The notes beneath the pieces were generated by a model that ran no database searches, was not told where the DNA came from, and saw nothing but the letters and a program-made list of their open reading frames with translations. From Glycine soja (Eukaryota; Streptophyta; Magnoliopsida; Fabales; Fabaceae), in the NCBI RefSeq assembly GCF_004193775.1, contig NC_041003.1:25684713-25748712 (forward strand): DNA of 64,000 nt. Direction: 5' to 3'. This document shows positions 11,401 through 24,900 of this stretch, in pieces. The first letter of the stretch is position 1; every line of letters starts with the position of its first letter. Both the position numbers and the translations under genes were made by a program.

Positions 11401-13732
11401 GCTATTCACTTATTGGTTTTGGGCCTGCACTGATACACCCTGAAGGGTTTATCCCACATAGTAGCCCGGTCCCTATCAATTTCGCCCGCTGCAAAATTGG
11501 CCTTGACCTCAAAGCCAAAGGAAGGAAATTTGGTGCGGAGGGTCTCCGAAGTTGCATCTTCTACTGGTTGAGTTTTCCAAAGGATGAGCTATTCTTGGAC
11601 TGTGCAGCCCCTCTGCTGACACTCACAATCCATTTTAATCAATGGTCAAGTAGTATTAGACAAGGTTTTTTGTATCAGTAGAGGATAGAACAGTTTGGAA
11701 AGTAACACATGTAAATTTCAATTATAACCTTACTTTGGTTCTCCTTTAGACTATGTTTGTTTGATTGTGGAACCAATAGTATGGTATACCTTATCTATGT
11801 AATATCAATATCCCTGGTACTTCATTTTACATAAATATAATATTATCTTTGTTGATCAAAAAAAATTCATGACTTCCTATGGTAGTGAGCTTGTCCTTGA
11901 CTAATCTTCTCCTTAAAGTAGTGTCTCCAATCATCTTTCTTCCTTCTCTATTTCATTGTCATTAATCTTCAAGAAACAAAGGACTCCATTTATGAAGAAG
12001 ATCCAAGGCCTACAAGCTCCACATGGAGCTACATCATGTGGTATCAAGAGCATCTCATCTAGGTGATGTTCTTTTGCTTCCTCTATCTTTTCGTTCCGTC
12101 AATTCACTTTAATTCCTTGTTCTTCATCTTATTTTCCATGTATATCCTCCATTGTCTTGTAGTTTGGTGTTGTTTAGAGTAGATTCAAAAAAATAAACCG
12201 ATTAAATCTTAGATCTATACTTGTTCTTGCACTTCTATGGTTCAAATTTTATAGATCTACTCTTAAATCATGTTTTTGTGTTGATTTTAGGTTCTACCAT
12301 TTTTTAGTCATAATCTTCTTGTGTTGAACCTTTAGATCTAAGAAGCACGAGTTATTAGACTAAGAAGCACTCCAAATTGACTGAATCACCAAAGAGAGCA
12401 CAACCACCAAAATTGAGGACTGTTTTGTAATTTTGTAATTGACAATTTACTTACCTTCATTGCTTTCAAATTTTGTAACAAAAAGATCTTTCATTGGAAG
12501 TGTGTTGGGAGTCTCCAATAGGTTACCAAACTTCCATTTGTGTGTAATAATTTTAGGCAATTTTTCCTTAGGAGAGTGAGTGTTTTGTTGGAAACCTTAA
12601 ATGTGGTCATCCAAACACTCTTAGGATTCGCCTAGTTTACATTTCTTGCATATTTTCATATCTTATTTTCTTTACTAGTCACGCCTAGTTTATCTTGTAA
12701 TTACATAATACTTTATTCTTGTTTATCACGCTTATCTTAAGTTCTTTTGAATCCTAGTTTTTACCTTTTACAAACCCCAACAAGAAAGAACCACAACTTA
12801 AGAACCAACATGAGTCATCATTCATCTAGTGTTAATGGTGAGGGTACTAGTCATAAGGACTCTCTATCTAGAATCTTAGATGAGTTGAGTTCTCTCAAGT
12901 TATGGAAAGAAAATAAAAAGGAAAAGAGAGAGTAGAAATAAATCAAGATGAGAGAGAACAAATAAGAGGAAGAAAGAAGAAGAGCTTGCGATAGTTGATC
13001 AAAGGTGAATCAGATAGTTTCTGTTTGGTGAATTTGTTCAAACACGCTTCATGAGCAAGAAGAAGAGCTTCGACTTGCTCGATTGGGATAGGTTCAAACT
13101 TGCTCTCAATGATCGCATTAATGGAGTGATAATCCGACAGAAGGCCTTCAAGAATGGAGTCAATGTGTTCGTGAAACATAATTGGACTTCTAACTGAAGC
13201 AAGAGCATCTGAAAGTGCTTTGATCTGCGACAAGAAATCTTGCATTGATTTTCCCCCAAGCGTCGTAGCTTGAAACTGCATACGCAACTAACGAGTTGTA
13301 GCTTGTGTTTGTTTGTGAAAATAATCGGGAATTCGCTCCCAAACTTCATAGGAATGAGTGCATCCTAACACTCGAGACAAGATCGACATTGAAAGAGTCA
13401 ATTGAAGCCATGTAAGCTGCACCTGATCTTGCAGTTACCAAGCTTCATACGCAGGATTCTCAATTGGTGCTTCACGATCTTCTTCAAAAAGAAAATGTAG
13501 GGTAATCAGAGGATTTACAACAAAATGTTGAAGACGATGAGATTTTTTTTATCAGCAAAGATAAATTATATTAATATAAAAGATAAGTACAAGAGGTACT
13601 AATATAATTACAATGTTTCAAAAGTGATTTACAACCTATGGAATCCCAATACAAGCTGAAATGCAAGAATAAGTTTCCATAGGTGTGGCCTAGTATAGAC
13701 ATCCCTCCACAAAATTATTTTTTTATCAGCAA

Positions 13733-13771
<39 letters not shown>

Positions 13772-16700
13772 GAAGTACCAGAGGTATTGAATAACATAGG
13801 TGGGGAAGCCATACAAATGGTTCCTCAGTCAGACAAACACAATCTGAATAGGAACCAGATTATGGCTACATTTGAAATGTACATTTGCTATTATCCTATT
13901 TATGCTACCCTCTACTGGTACAAAAAGCCCTGTTGAAGGTTACTTGACCATTGATTAAAGTGAATTGTGAAATCTTTCTCCAAGCTTCTAAGCCAAGTCC
14001 AAAGTAGGAAAGTTACATCCTCAAACAGTTTGTTACCATTGAAAGTTGCATTGGAGAACAGTATCCTGTTTCGGAGTTGCCAAGTAGACCATGTTACAGC
14101 CAACCACCAATACTGCCACCTCTTGACCCTTATGCCTTCAGCCTGAACATAGGTGTGTTGAAGGAAAATGATGTTTTGGATTTAACGGGAAAGCACATTT
14201 AATATTCATCCAGGACATGGTTTCCCACCAAATAGGTTGGATTTTGATGCAATGAATGAATAAGTGGGATGTCTCCTCCTCCACACTTCTGCAAAAAGGG
14301 CATGACATATCCGTGATCTGCACTTGTCTCCTTTGCAAGTTTTTTCTTGTTGGCAATCTGTCCCTAAATAATCTCCACACAAAGACCGCAATTTTGCTTG
14401 GAATCTTTATTCTCCATAACTCCTCAAAACAGTCCTCCTGTCTTCCTGCTGCTATCTCCTCCCATAACATGTTATAAGCACTGTGTGTAGAATATGTACC
14501 TAATGGGTCCCCTAGCCACTCCCAAACATCAGATCCCTGTTGTTGTATGGACTTCCCTTCAACCTCTCTTAGGAAACTAACAGTCGAGTCAATTTCATTA
14601 TCAAACAGCGGCCTTCTCCAAATAAAATTCCACTCCCAACCAGTGTTCTTGTGAGTTCCCAGTTGTCGGATAAGCTGGTTCTGCTGTGATGAAATCAGGT
14701 ATAATCTAGGATATTTTTCTGCTAATGTTTCCTCCTGACAGATCCACCTATCCTCCCAAAATTTGATCCTATCCCCACCTCCTACCTTCCATTTCAATCC
14801 ATTTTGGAATACCCTACCCTGGTGTGAATGATGGAGAGCCATTTTTAAGTCCCTCCACCATATTGATTCAGGGCCTACCCTACCTGCTTCATCCAGACTC
14901 CTCCATCCACCATATTCAAACTCCAATACTCTAGCCCATAATTCCCTTTGGTGCTGCAGAAGATCCCACTTCCATTTGCCGAGGAGTGCAAGATTAAAAT
15001 TATTAATGTCCTTAAGACCCAGACCCCCCCTTTTCTTTTGGTAAGCACACTGTCTCCCACCTAATCCATGCAATTTTGTTTTGGTCAAGTCCACCTCCCC
15101 ACAGAAATCTACGTTGTAATTTCACTAGCTCATCCACCACTAATTTAGGTACCCTGAAAAAGGAAAAGAAATAAATAAGAATTGATGTTAGCACTGACTA
15201 TATTAGTGTCACTCTCCCCCCAAAGGATATGTGTCTTTGTTTCCACTTTACTAATTTTCTCTCACATTTGTGGATAATGGAATCCCACATCTGACATCGC
15301 CTCGGGTTGGCCCCTATGGATATGTCAAGGTAAACAAAAGGAAAAGCCAGCAAACTAAAATTCAGGTATTTGGCTGCAGATTGCTTCCATTGATCTATTA
15401 CCCCAAATACTCCGAAACAGCTCTTTGTGAAGTTGATTTTTACCCCAAATGTCCCTCCACAAAATTGACCTAAATAGAACCCCCCCCCCCCCTATTACAA
15501 AATCCAATCCTAATCTTGCTTGCCCAGGATTGAAAAGAAATATCAAATCCTTTTTCCAGATTTTTGAGCCAAACCCAATAGAAAAAGATTGCATCGTCCA
15601 TCATCTTTTGACCATTGAAAGTTTCATTTGAGAAAACTATTTTGTTTCTATGAAACCAAATGCACCAAGTTAAGGATATCCACCACATTTTCCATCTCTG
15701 AGATCTAATATCCTTGAGGTAACCATGAAAATGTTGAAGACGATGAGATTTGATAACTGGCTTAACTTGTTGAAGCCATAGCAGAAAGGTCAAATCATCA
15801 AGCTTATGTGCAATCAAATTAGGGAAAGAAGAAGTGAGAAACGCGTTGTTTTGTGCCGCCATTGATGATCTTACTGAGCTCTAGATATCATAATATAATC
15901 TAGTAGAAGATATTTTGAGATAGAAAAACTTTAGAAATGAAAAGTGAAAAATATTATTGGTCACTGATCTTTGTGTTACAACTTGGTATACATAGGCTTA
16001 GATAGTTAGTTATGGCATCTGTGAATAGCTGTCAATAACTAACCTACTAACTAACTCACTTAGCAGAGAGTGCAATTGAATACTGCAGCTATCTGTACAA
16101 TACTCTAATATAGGACAAAAAATTGAGTATCAGGCATTGCAAAAATCAAACTATAATTTCAACAAAGAAATATAATTCCAATTCCACCCCTAAAATTTCC
16201 TCATGGATATAAATAAAAAAAATTGAAACATTCATTTGCAAGCACAAAAGTGGGAAAAAAAGAACATCTAATGCACATCTCATTACTTTATGCACACAAA
16301 TTTCTTATAATTACCTCCTTATCCTTATTGTCAAGAGTGGGAAGGTCGATATGAATTTGAGAGACATGTAAAGTATACAGTGACCCAGCAAGAGTAGCAG
16401 AATTTTTTATGACACAAGTGACATCATCACCATTCACTTCGCTGACCTGCATTATGAAATCAAAATTAATCGAGTGATGATGATGAACTAATGACTTTGA
16501 GTATATGCAGTATTCTACTTTCTTCATTCTAAATCTTAAAATGCTTCCTCACAAAAGCTACATGCAAATAAGTGAGCATATGGCTACTCTTATCTGAGAA
16601 GAAACAGACCAAACATGGGAAACAAAGTTTCCCAACTTCAGATTCTTGAGAAACTAAAAGTTTCTCTTGTACCAAACTCCCCCTAAATGTAATAGGAAAT

Positions 16701-19700
16701 AAGTTAAGGAAGATTCCCTTGTTAACAAAGAGGAGGGAATTGGAAACAGATTAGAATCAAGCATGATGATAGAACTAATCCATCCAAGATCACGTTACTT
16801 AAAACTTCTTTTCTCTCGTTCAACCTTCCCTATCTAAACCCTATAATTTCAAAAATAGTAGTCAGCATAAACTTTTCACACAAGCATGAAGATAGAACTG
16901 GTCCATCCAAGATTGTATTACCTCTAGCCACACTGAGGTTGTTTCACTTCCAGTAAACAGGTATTGACCAATAAAAATAGTATCACCATTCTTCACAGCC
17001 TGCAAAACTATAGATTCCTGTTAAGCAAACCCTACACAGAATAGACAGTTGACGTACAATAAAAGAAATAAGAAGCTAAATTTGTAAAACGTAAAGCCAC
17101 AATTTTTTATTATAGAAAAATTTATCTAACCATTTTAAACGAACAAGGTTAGAGGTAATACAAGTGTGATAATTCCTTAATTACTAACTTATACAAAATT
17201 ATGGTTAGCATATTATATTACACAGCATGTCTCTTCTGAACACCTAAAGTAACACAAAACAAACCATTATTTACAGACTTACAGCCTATCTCACTAAATT
17301 TCAAATCTACCTTGCAGCCTCACTCTTATTGGGATCTTTAGGCAAACATAAACAACCTGTCTGGGAATGAAGAAAGAGACAAAAGAAGTGCTGGCATCAG
17401 TTCAGAAGTTCCCTCCAGTTATTTTTTCTTTTTTGATCGGCAAAAATAAGAGTATATATATAATTCAGTACAAGAGGTACAGTGATATGTACATCCCAGG
17501 TTTACCCTACATTGAGTTATGGTAACCTAATATTAGCATTTGAAAGCAGATATTAGGCAACTAAACAGGTCTATTCTATGCTTGGATACCCTTCTACAAA
17601 AAATTCTAAAGTCCAATCCCCCCTGTAAGAAAAATTCAGCTCTGATGTTGCTGGACCATAAATGAAAAGGAATGTCAAATCCTTTTTCCAGATTTTTGAG
17701 CCATGTCCAACAGAAGGATAGTGCATCATCCATCAATTTTTTACCATCAAAGCTGTCACCTGAGAAAACAATCTTATTCCTATGGTTCCATATATGTTGA
17801 ATAAGTCCATTCAGATTGCATTGAGAATGTTGAAGAAAGTGTTCTTTTGGCCTTTCTGGAAAAACAGTGAGCGTATTTATCCATGACAAGGTCTCCCACC
17901 ACAACGGCATAATTTTGGTGCATCCAAAAAACAAATGACCAGCATCATTGTCGTAGTTTAGGCAGATTGGACAGCAGACTTCATCCATCACAACGTTTCA
18001 GCTTCTAAGATTCATCCTTGTTGGCAATCTATCCCGAATCAATCTCCAAGCAAAATGTGACACCTTGCTGGGAATTTTTAGTTTCAAAAGGATAGAGAAT
18101 GCCCTATCATCATCTTCTCCAATTATATTCTGATTAAGTGCCCGATATGCAGTCCCCACTGTGTACTCCCCTCCCGGATCCCCTTCCCACGACCAATCTT
18201 GATGCTGGACTTGTACTACCATCCCCTCAATATCCTCCAAGAAATTTGCTGCCAAATCCATCTCTCCCTCCATTAACATTCTCCTCCACTCAAGATGCCA
18301 TTCCCACACCCCCTCTTGACACTGATCCCATCTGATGAATATAGTGCTGTTGCTGCTTTGAAATACGGTAAAATCTAGGATATTTTTCCAGCAATGGGAC
18401 CCATCTTCCTTCCATCCATCTTCCCAAAATTTCACCCTGCTGCCGCTTCCAATTTTCCATGTTACTTGATTTTTGAACCAGCTTCCCTCCTCCGTTGAGT
18501 TGCAAACAATGCATAAGTCCCACCACCAAATTGATTCTTTATGGTTTCTTCTTGTCTCATCCAGGTTCCTCCAGCTTCCATATTTTGATTTCAGTACTTG
18601 TGTCCACAGTAGAAGTTCCCTCAAGTTATAGATTAGTTTTTTATCTGATATATCTCAGGAGAATAACAGTTTCACAAAACTTCCTTCAATTTATATAGTC
18701 TTTTTAAATCAATATGCAAATTTCCGACTCATTTCAAAAATCCTTACAAATTTTATAAAATATAACATTATAGAGGAAACGTCAACCATTAAAATGGAGT
18801 TTCCTTTTCCTTTTCCTACAGTAGCAATATCATACTGAATCTTGATATCCATATGCCCAGCCTTTTTTGTAATCTTTCAACAAATTTAATCTAAAGCATA
18901 TCTGAACCTAGATCATAATATTTTCCCGTGGCCATCAAGGACCCAACATGTATCAACCATCAAGAAACTATGGATTTTGGAGACATCATGCATAAAGGTA
19001 TAGATGTAGATTTCGGAGGAAAACTGTATTATATTTTTTTTATAAGTGTTGAATTAGCATATATATTTTATATTTTTGTCTTATTAGCAAGTTGCATTTT
19101 CTTTACTTTTCCTGCTGTAGCCGAATTGCAGGGTGCTTCAGTCTGCACCTCTGCTTTGCCCTTGTACTTGTTTTTGACTTTGTTTCACGTATATATTAAT
19201 GAAAAGGGTTCAGCTGAGTGGTAAAACACTCAAGCATTTATTTCAACTGAAACAATAACAAAGTTACAGAATAAATAGGAAATATTGTACACTAACCTAG
19301 GAGCCTAAAAAAGGAGAGAAAAAACCTCTAAATAAATAGAAGTAATATGGTATAAAAGAAATTGCTTAAAGAACAGACAAATAAAGCTACGGCTAGTAGG
19401 ACTTAATGCATATTTGGTGGGGATTAATTTTAGGAAAATAATCGCTTATTTTTCAAAAGTTCTCTTTGAAAACTGACACAAAAATATGCAATTATTTCTC
19501 CAAAATAAGTTGAATCAAACAAACAATGAAGTGAAGGGTCTAAAAATCCTAGCTACTCCTCTGAATTATGAATTGTAATTCCTATTAGTCTGGAACCAAT
19601 ATCCAAAACTCCCCCTCCAAGCTGGATGGTAGGCGTCAATCATGCTTAGCTTGGATCTTACCAATTTGGGTTTTCATAATTAGGCCTTGGAAGTGTTTTA

Positions 19701-21908
19701 GCTAAAATGTATGTTGTGTGTGGGCATGTCAAGGGGAGTGTTAGGTACAAACTAGTAACAAGAACAAGAAAAAAATTGATATCAAAAAGAATGTGTATAA
19801 CTAAGTATATTCTCCTCTGTTCAGTGTGAACAGGTGATGGAAAAGAAGGAACACAAACAACTCAGGGTATTCAAGAGACCCTATACCCTCCCTAAACTCA
19901 GTCCAAATCCTCTCTACCTTCCCCCTCTCTCCCTCTCCCGGTCTCCCCTATAAGAGCACATCTGTGAATCTGTATGTAGGAATTAATAGAAGATATTGCA
20001 GTTTCCTATATTAGATGAATCAGAGATTCGATTTACTTTGTTTTAAAATAAGATCTTTATCATTATTAGCTATTATTTGTTTCATTTATTATTCCTTGAA
20101 TCAAGGAACAGACTTTATTGTAATATTTCTATATAAGCAGTACTTTTACTGCTTGAATAAAATAAGAAAGTATTCCCTATTACTTTCAAGACAACAATCA
20201 CAATCAATGAGTTCCTGTTTTGAATCTGTTTTTGTTTCAAATAATAATAAGGATATCATGTTATGGCATTTTTGGTTAGGCCATCCAAGTTTTAGATATT
20301 TAAAACACCTATTTCCCAAGTTGTTTGATAAAGACCCTTCAATGCTTCATTGTGAAATCTGTGAATTTGTAAGGCATCATTGTTCTTCTTTTCCTGTGCA
20401 GTCTTATAATCCATCAAAACCATTTGCTATTATTCACAGTGATGTTTGGGGTCCAAATAAAATATGGACACTTTCCAACAAAAAATGGTTCATCACTTTT
20501 ATAGATGACCACACTAAACTTTGTTGGGTGTATTTATTAAAAGAAAAATTTGAAGCTGAACAAGCTGTCAGAAATTTCTTTAAAATGGTGCAAAATCAAT
20601 TTCAAACTAACATACAAGTCTTCAGAAGTGATAATGGGAGGGAATATTTTAACACGATCCTAGGAAATTTTTTTCTTGAAAATGGGATTGTCCATCATAG
20701 TTCTTGTGCTAATACACCCCAACAAAATGGGATTGCAAAGAGAAAAAATAAACACCTCTTAGAGGTGGCTAGGGCTTTACTCTTTTCTACTAAAGTTCCC
20801 AAATATCTATGGGGTGAGGCTGTTTTGACTGATGCATATTTAATTAACTGTATGCCTTCCAAACCTTTACAATTTCAAACTCTTTTGCATGTTTTTAAAG
20901 AGTATTTCCCTATGGCACGCGTTTCAGCTGATTTACCATTAAAAATATTTGGTTGTACTGCTTTCGTTCATGAACATAAGCAGATCGAAAAACTTGACCC
21001 ATGTGCTATAAAGTGTGTTTTCATTGGTTACTCTCCAACCCAAAAAGGATATAAATGTTTGATCCAAAATAAAATAAAAAATTGTAAGTATGGATGTTAC
21101 TTTCTTTGAGAGCCAACCTTTTTATAATGACATTCATCTTCAGGGGAGAGATCAAAGGAAGATTATTTTGAAAATATAATTCTTTCAAATGATGTCCTTA
21201 TTTCATAAGATTCTGAAACTTGCATTGCTGCACCGAAACAAAAAGGCCAAGATTCATTAGTTGAACCCACTCTCATAATGAGTGAGGTCCTTGCTGAATC
21301 CAGGGCTACATCTTCAAAGCAAAATTGTAACAAACAATCTTTGGATACTGGAAATAAAGAAGAATTAACCTTAATGCCACAACAGGATAATCCTTGTAAG
21401 GAAATAGCAAACAGGCTCATTGATTGTGACCGAATTTGGAAAGGAAAGGGTTACATGAGGAGAAACAAGGAAGTTGAAGATGCACAAACTCTCCAGCATA
21501 ACCATGAGTCTGAACCGAGGAAGAATTTAATTAGTGGTAAAGGTAAACCTTCTTCTTCTAACTCCAATGATCAAGATAACCCTTCCAAAATGAATATAGC
21601 CATGGTTCTTCGAAAAGGAGTTAGATCTTGTACTAAGCATCCTCTATCCAAATTTATGTCATATTCAAATTTATCTTCATCTTTTGCTGCGTTTACCTCC
21701 CGGTTGTCTTGAGTAGAAGTTCCAAAAAAATATGCCTTTGCCAACTGGAAAGAATACCGAAGTGGAAGGAAGTTGTTCTTAAGGATGAGAGCTCTTGAGA
21801 AGAACCATACTTGGAGTGTTATGCCTTTGCCAACTGGAAAGAATACAGTGGGTTGCAAGTGGGTGTTCACCGTCAAGTATAACTCTGATTTTTTTTTTAT
21901 CAGCAGAG

Positions 21909-21954
<46 letters not shown>

Positions 21955-24900
21955 TTGAGTACCAGAGGTACAAAGGTTACAAAGTTAGGAAAGACCATAC
22001 ATTTGGTTCCAATTATCAGACTTAATGTAGTCTCGATAGGAACCAATATTTGGCTACATACATGAGTGTAATTTCTACTGTTAGTCTATGTTGCTAGCCT
22101 CAGCTAATAAACAAACCCTGCTCTAAGATTACTAGACCATTGATTAAAATAAGTTGCAAAATCCTTCTCCAAACTTCTAAGTCATGTCCAGAGTAAGAAA
22201 GCTGTGTCATCCATCACTTTGTTGCCATTGAAGGTGTCATTGGAAAAGATTATCTTGTCCCTCTGCTGCCATATGAACCATGTCAAAGCCAGCCACCAAC
22301 ACTTCCACTTGTTGACCCTTATTCCATCAGCCAATCCGGATATATGTTGGAGGAAATGTTGTCTTGGGTTTTACGGGAAAGCACCTAAGATATTAACTCA
22401 AGACAAAGATTCCCACCAAATGGGAAGGATTTTGCTACAATGGAAAAATAAGTGGCCTGCATCCTCTTCCATGCTGCTGCAGAATGGACAGTGCCTATCA
22501 TTGATCTCAACTTGTCGCCTTTGCAGGTTTATTTTTGTTGGCAGTCTATCTCTGAGTAATCTCCATGCAAATACTGAAATTTTGCTTGGGACCTTTAGTT
22601 TCCACAGTTTCTCAAAAGCTCCATCCTAAGTCCCCTCTATTGTTTTCCCCCTCAACATATTATAAGCACTTTGTGCCGAGTATTGGCCGCTTGGATCTGC
22701 CGTCCACACCCAATCATCTCTTCTATGTGGCTGGATTGGCTCGCCTTCAACATCTTTTAGGAATCTAACAGCCATGGCTATCTCACTGTCAAACAGTGGT
22801 CTCCTCCATATGAAATCTCACTCCCACCATGTGTCCTTGTGGACTCCCATCTACTGAATAACTTGATTTTGCTGACAAGAGATAAGGTACAACCTAGGGT
22901 ATTTTGCTAATAATGTTCCCTCTCCGCCAATCCAGTTGTCCTCCCGGAACTTAATCCTATCACCACACCCGACCCTCCACAATGTTCTATTTTGAAATGC
23001 ATCACCCTGTTGCAAATGTTGAGAAGCCATCTTTAAGTCCCTCCACCTTATGGATTTGTTGTTGTCTCGTGATGCTTCATTCAAGCTCCTCCAACCACCA
23101 TATTTAGACTCCAGTAACCTAGCCCACAATTGTCCTTGATGCTGAAATAAATTCCACTTCCATTTGCCAAGCAGTGCAAGATTGAAAGTGTTTATATCCT
23201 TGATTCCCAATCCCCCTTTTTCTTTTGGGAGGCACACTATGTCCCATTTAATCCAGGCTATCTTGTTTTGGTCAGATCCACCACCCCATAGAAATCTTCG
23301 TTGTAAGCTCACCAACTTGTCCACCACCCTTTTAGGGACCCTGAAAAATGAAAAGAAATAAATAGGAATGGATGTTAAGACCGACTGTATAAGAGTCACT
23401 CTCCCCCCGAAAGAAAGGTATCTTTGCTTCCACTTTGCTAATTTTCTCTCACACTTGTTGAGGATAGGATCCCACAACTGACATCGCCTTGGATTTGTCC
23501 CGATAGATATGCCTAGGTAGACAAAAGGAATGGATAGCAAGCTACAATTTAGGTAATTTGCTGCATCAAGTTTCCACTGGTCCGACATTCCAAATGCTCC
23601 AAAACAACTTTTTACAAAGTTAATTTTGAGGTCTGATACAAGTTCAAAGGTCCTCAGAATTACTTTGATTGTATTGACATTCTCCATTGATGTCTCACCA
23701 AAAAATATTGTGTCATCCGCATATTGGAGGATACTGATTTCCACGTTGTTTGAGCCCACTGGGAATCCCCTAAATAGGATTTTCTCCACGGCTTCTCTCA
23801 CCAGCCCATTTAGAGCTTCAGCAACAATGTCAAAGAGAAGGGGTGCTAATGGATCCCCTTGCCTAAGTCCTCTTTGTGGGATGAACTCAAACGAGGGGCT
23901 ACCATTCACCAGTACCAAAATAGATGCAGATTTTAAACATCCCTCTATCCATTGGATCCATTTGGAGCAAAGGCCCATCCTTCTTAACATGTAGATCAAG
24001 AATTCCCAGGAGACAGAATCATATGCCTTCTCGTAGTCTACTTTGAAAACAATGCATGACTTTTGACTTCTTTTGGCTTCCTCGACCACCTCATTTGCTA
24101 TCAACACACTGTGTAACAAATGTCTGCCCCCTATGAATGCAGATTGCCTTTCATCTATTATGAGTGGCATGACCTTCTTCAGTCTGTTAGAAAGCAGCTT
24201 GGCCACTATCTTGTATATACAACCTATTAGTGAGATAGGTCTGTAATCATTCAGAAGTTGTGGATCCGCCACCTTAGGAATTAAGGCTATAAAAAATGCA
24301 TTACAGCCCCTTGGAAAAGTTCCGTTGACATAGAACTCGTCCAAATACCAAAGGACATCAGGTTTGATTATATGCCAAAAAATTTTGATGAATTTTAAGT
24401 TAAGTCCATCTGAGCCTGGACTTTTCTCACTCCCACAGTCCCATACAGCATTTTTTACCTCATCCTCCTGAAAGCGCCCCAATAGCATATCATTTTGTTG
24501 TTGGCCAATGGTCAGAAAGCAGATTCCATCCAACCGGGGTCTATCTTGATCAGATTCTTGAAATCTTTGCAAGAAGAATAATCTGACTTCCTCTTTTACT
24601 CTTGTCAGTTCTTCAATCCAGGATCTATCAATCGTCACTCCTTTCAAAGAATTATTTCTGCGGCTCGCATTCATCATCAGATGGAAGTATCGTGAAGTGC
24701 AATCGCCTTCTTTAATCCATCTAGATCTCACCTTCTGCCTTAGTAGAGACTCATGTGATTGAGCCGTTACCCACAATTCTTCCTGAAGCTGCTTCCTGAT
24801 CAACACTTCTTAAGGAGATAATTGTCTATCAATTGTATCCTCTTCCAGCTTGTTTAACTCATCCTCAATCTTCTTGTATTTCTTTAAAGTATCACCAAAG

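Larger units (their letters stand above)
13546..15727 (-). mobile_element. Outer LINE in Copia-2 gag (carries an inner LINE)
   Basis: Flanked by a perfect 24-bp target duplication beginning AAAATGTTGAAGACG (13,522-13,545 and 15,728-15,751). The poly-T at 13,546 marks its 3' end. 5'-truncated; the remaining coding part (15,727-15,480) reads [20 protein letters not shown] then [12 protein letters not shown], the end of LINE ORF2. The inner LINE occupies 13,717-15,451. Confidence 0.9.
8971..16110 (-). mobile_element. Copia-2: Ty1/copia retrotransposon with at least five nested insertions
   Basis: Ends are defined by a 5-bp duplication TAGGA (8,966-8,970 and 16,111-16,115). The 5' LTR is 16,110-15,891, followed by a primer-like TGATATCTAGAGC and gag from 15,862. 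The 3' LTR is 8,971-9,485, behind a C-rich/G-rich polypurine tract. Gag is split by a LINE nest (13,546-15,727). Protease and integrase are missing; gypsy, LINE and LTR fragments fill 11,131-12,935. RT and RNase H follow at 10,960-9,511. It lies in pyruvate kinase intron 6, same orientation as the gene. Confidence 0.88.

Noticed and set aside
13738..13768. (AT)n tracts here and at 21,910-21,950 as regulatory sites
   Set aside because: They are part of LINE 3' ends next to poly-T and vary by slippage.
18928..19224. 98-codon hydrophobic open frame
   Set aside because: Composition reflects T-rich DNA; no signal, domain or neighbour supports a gene.
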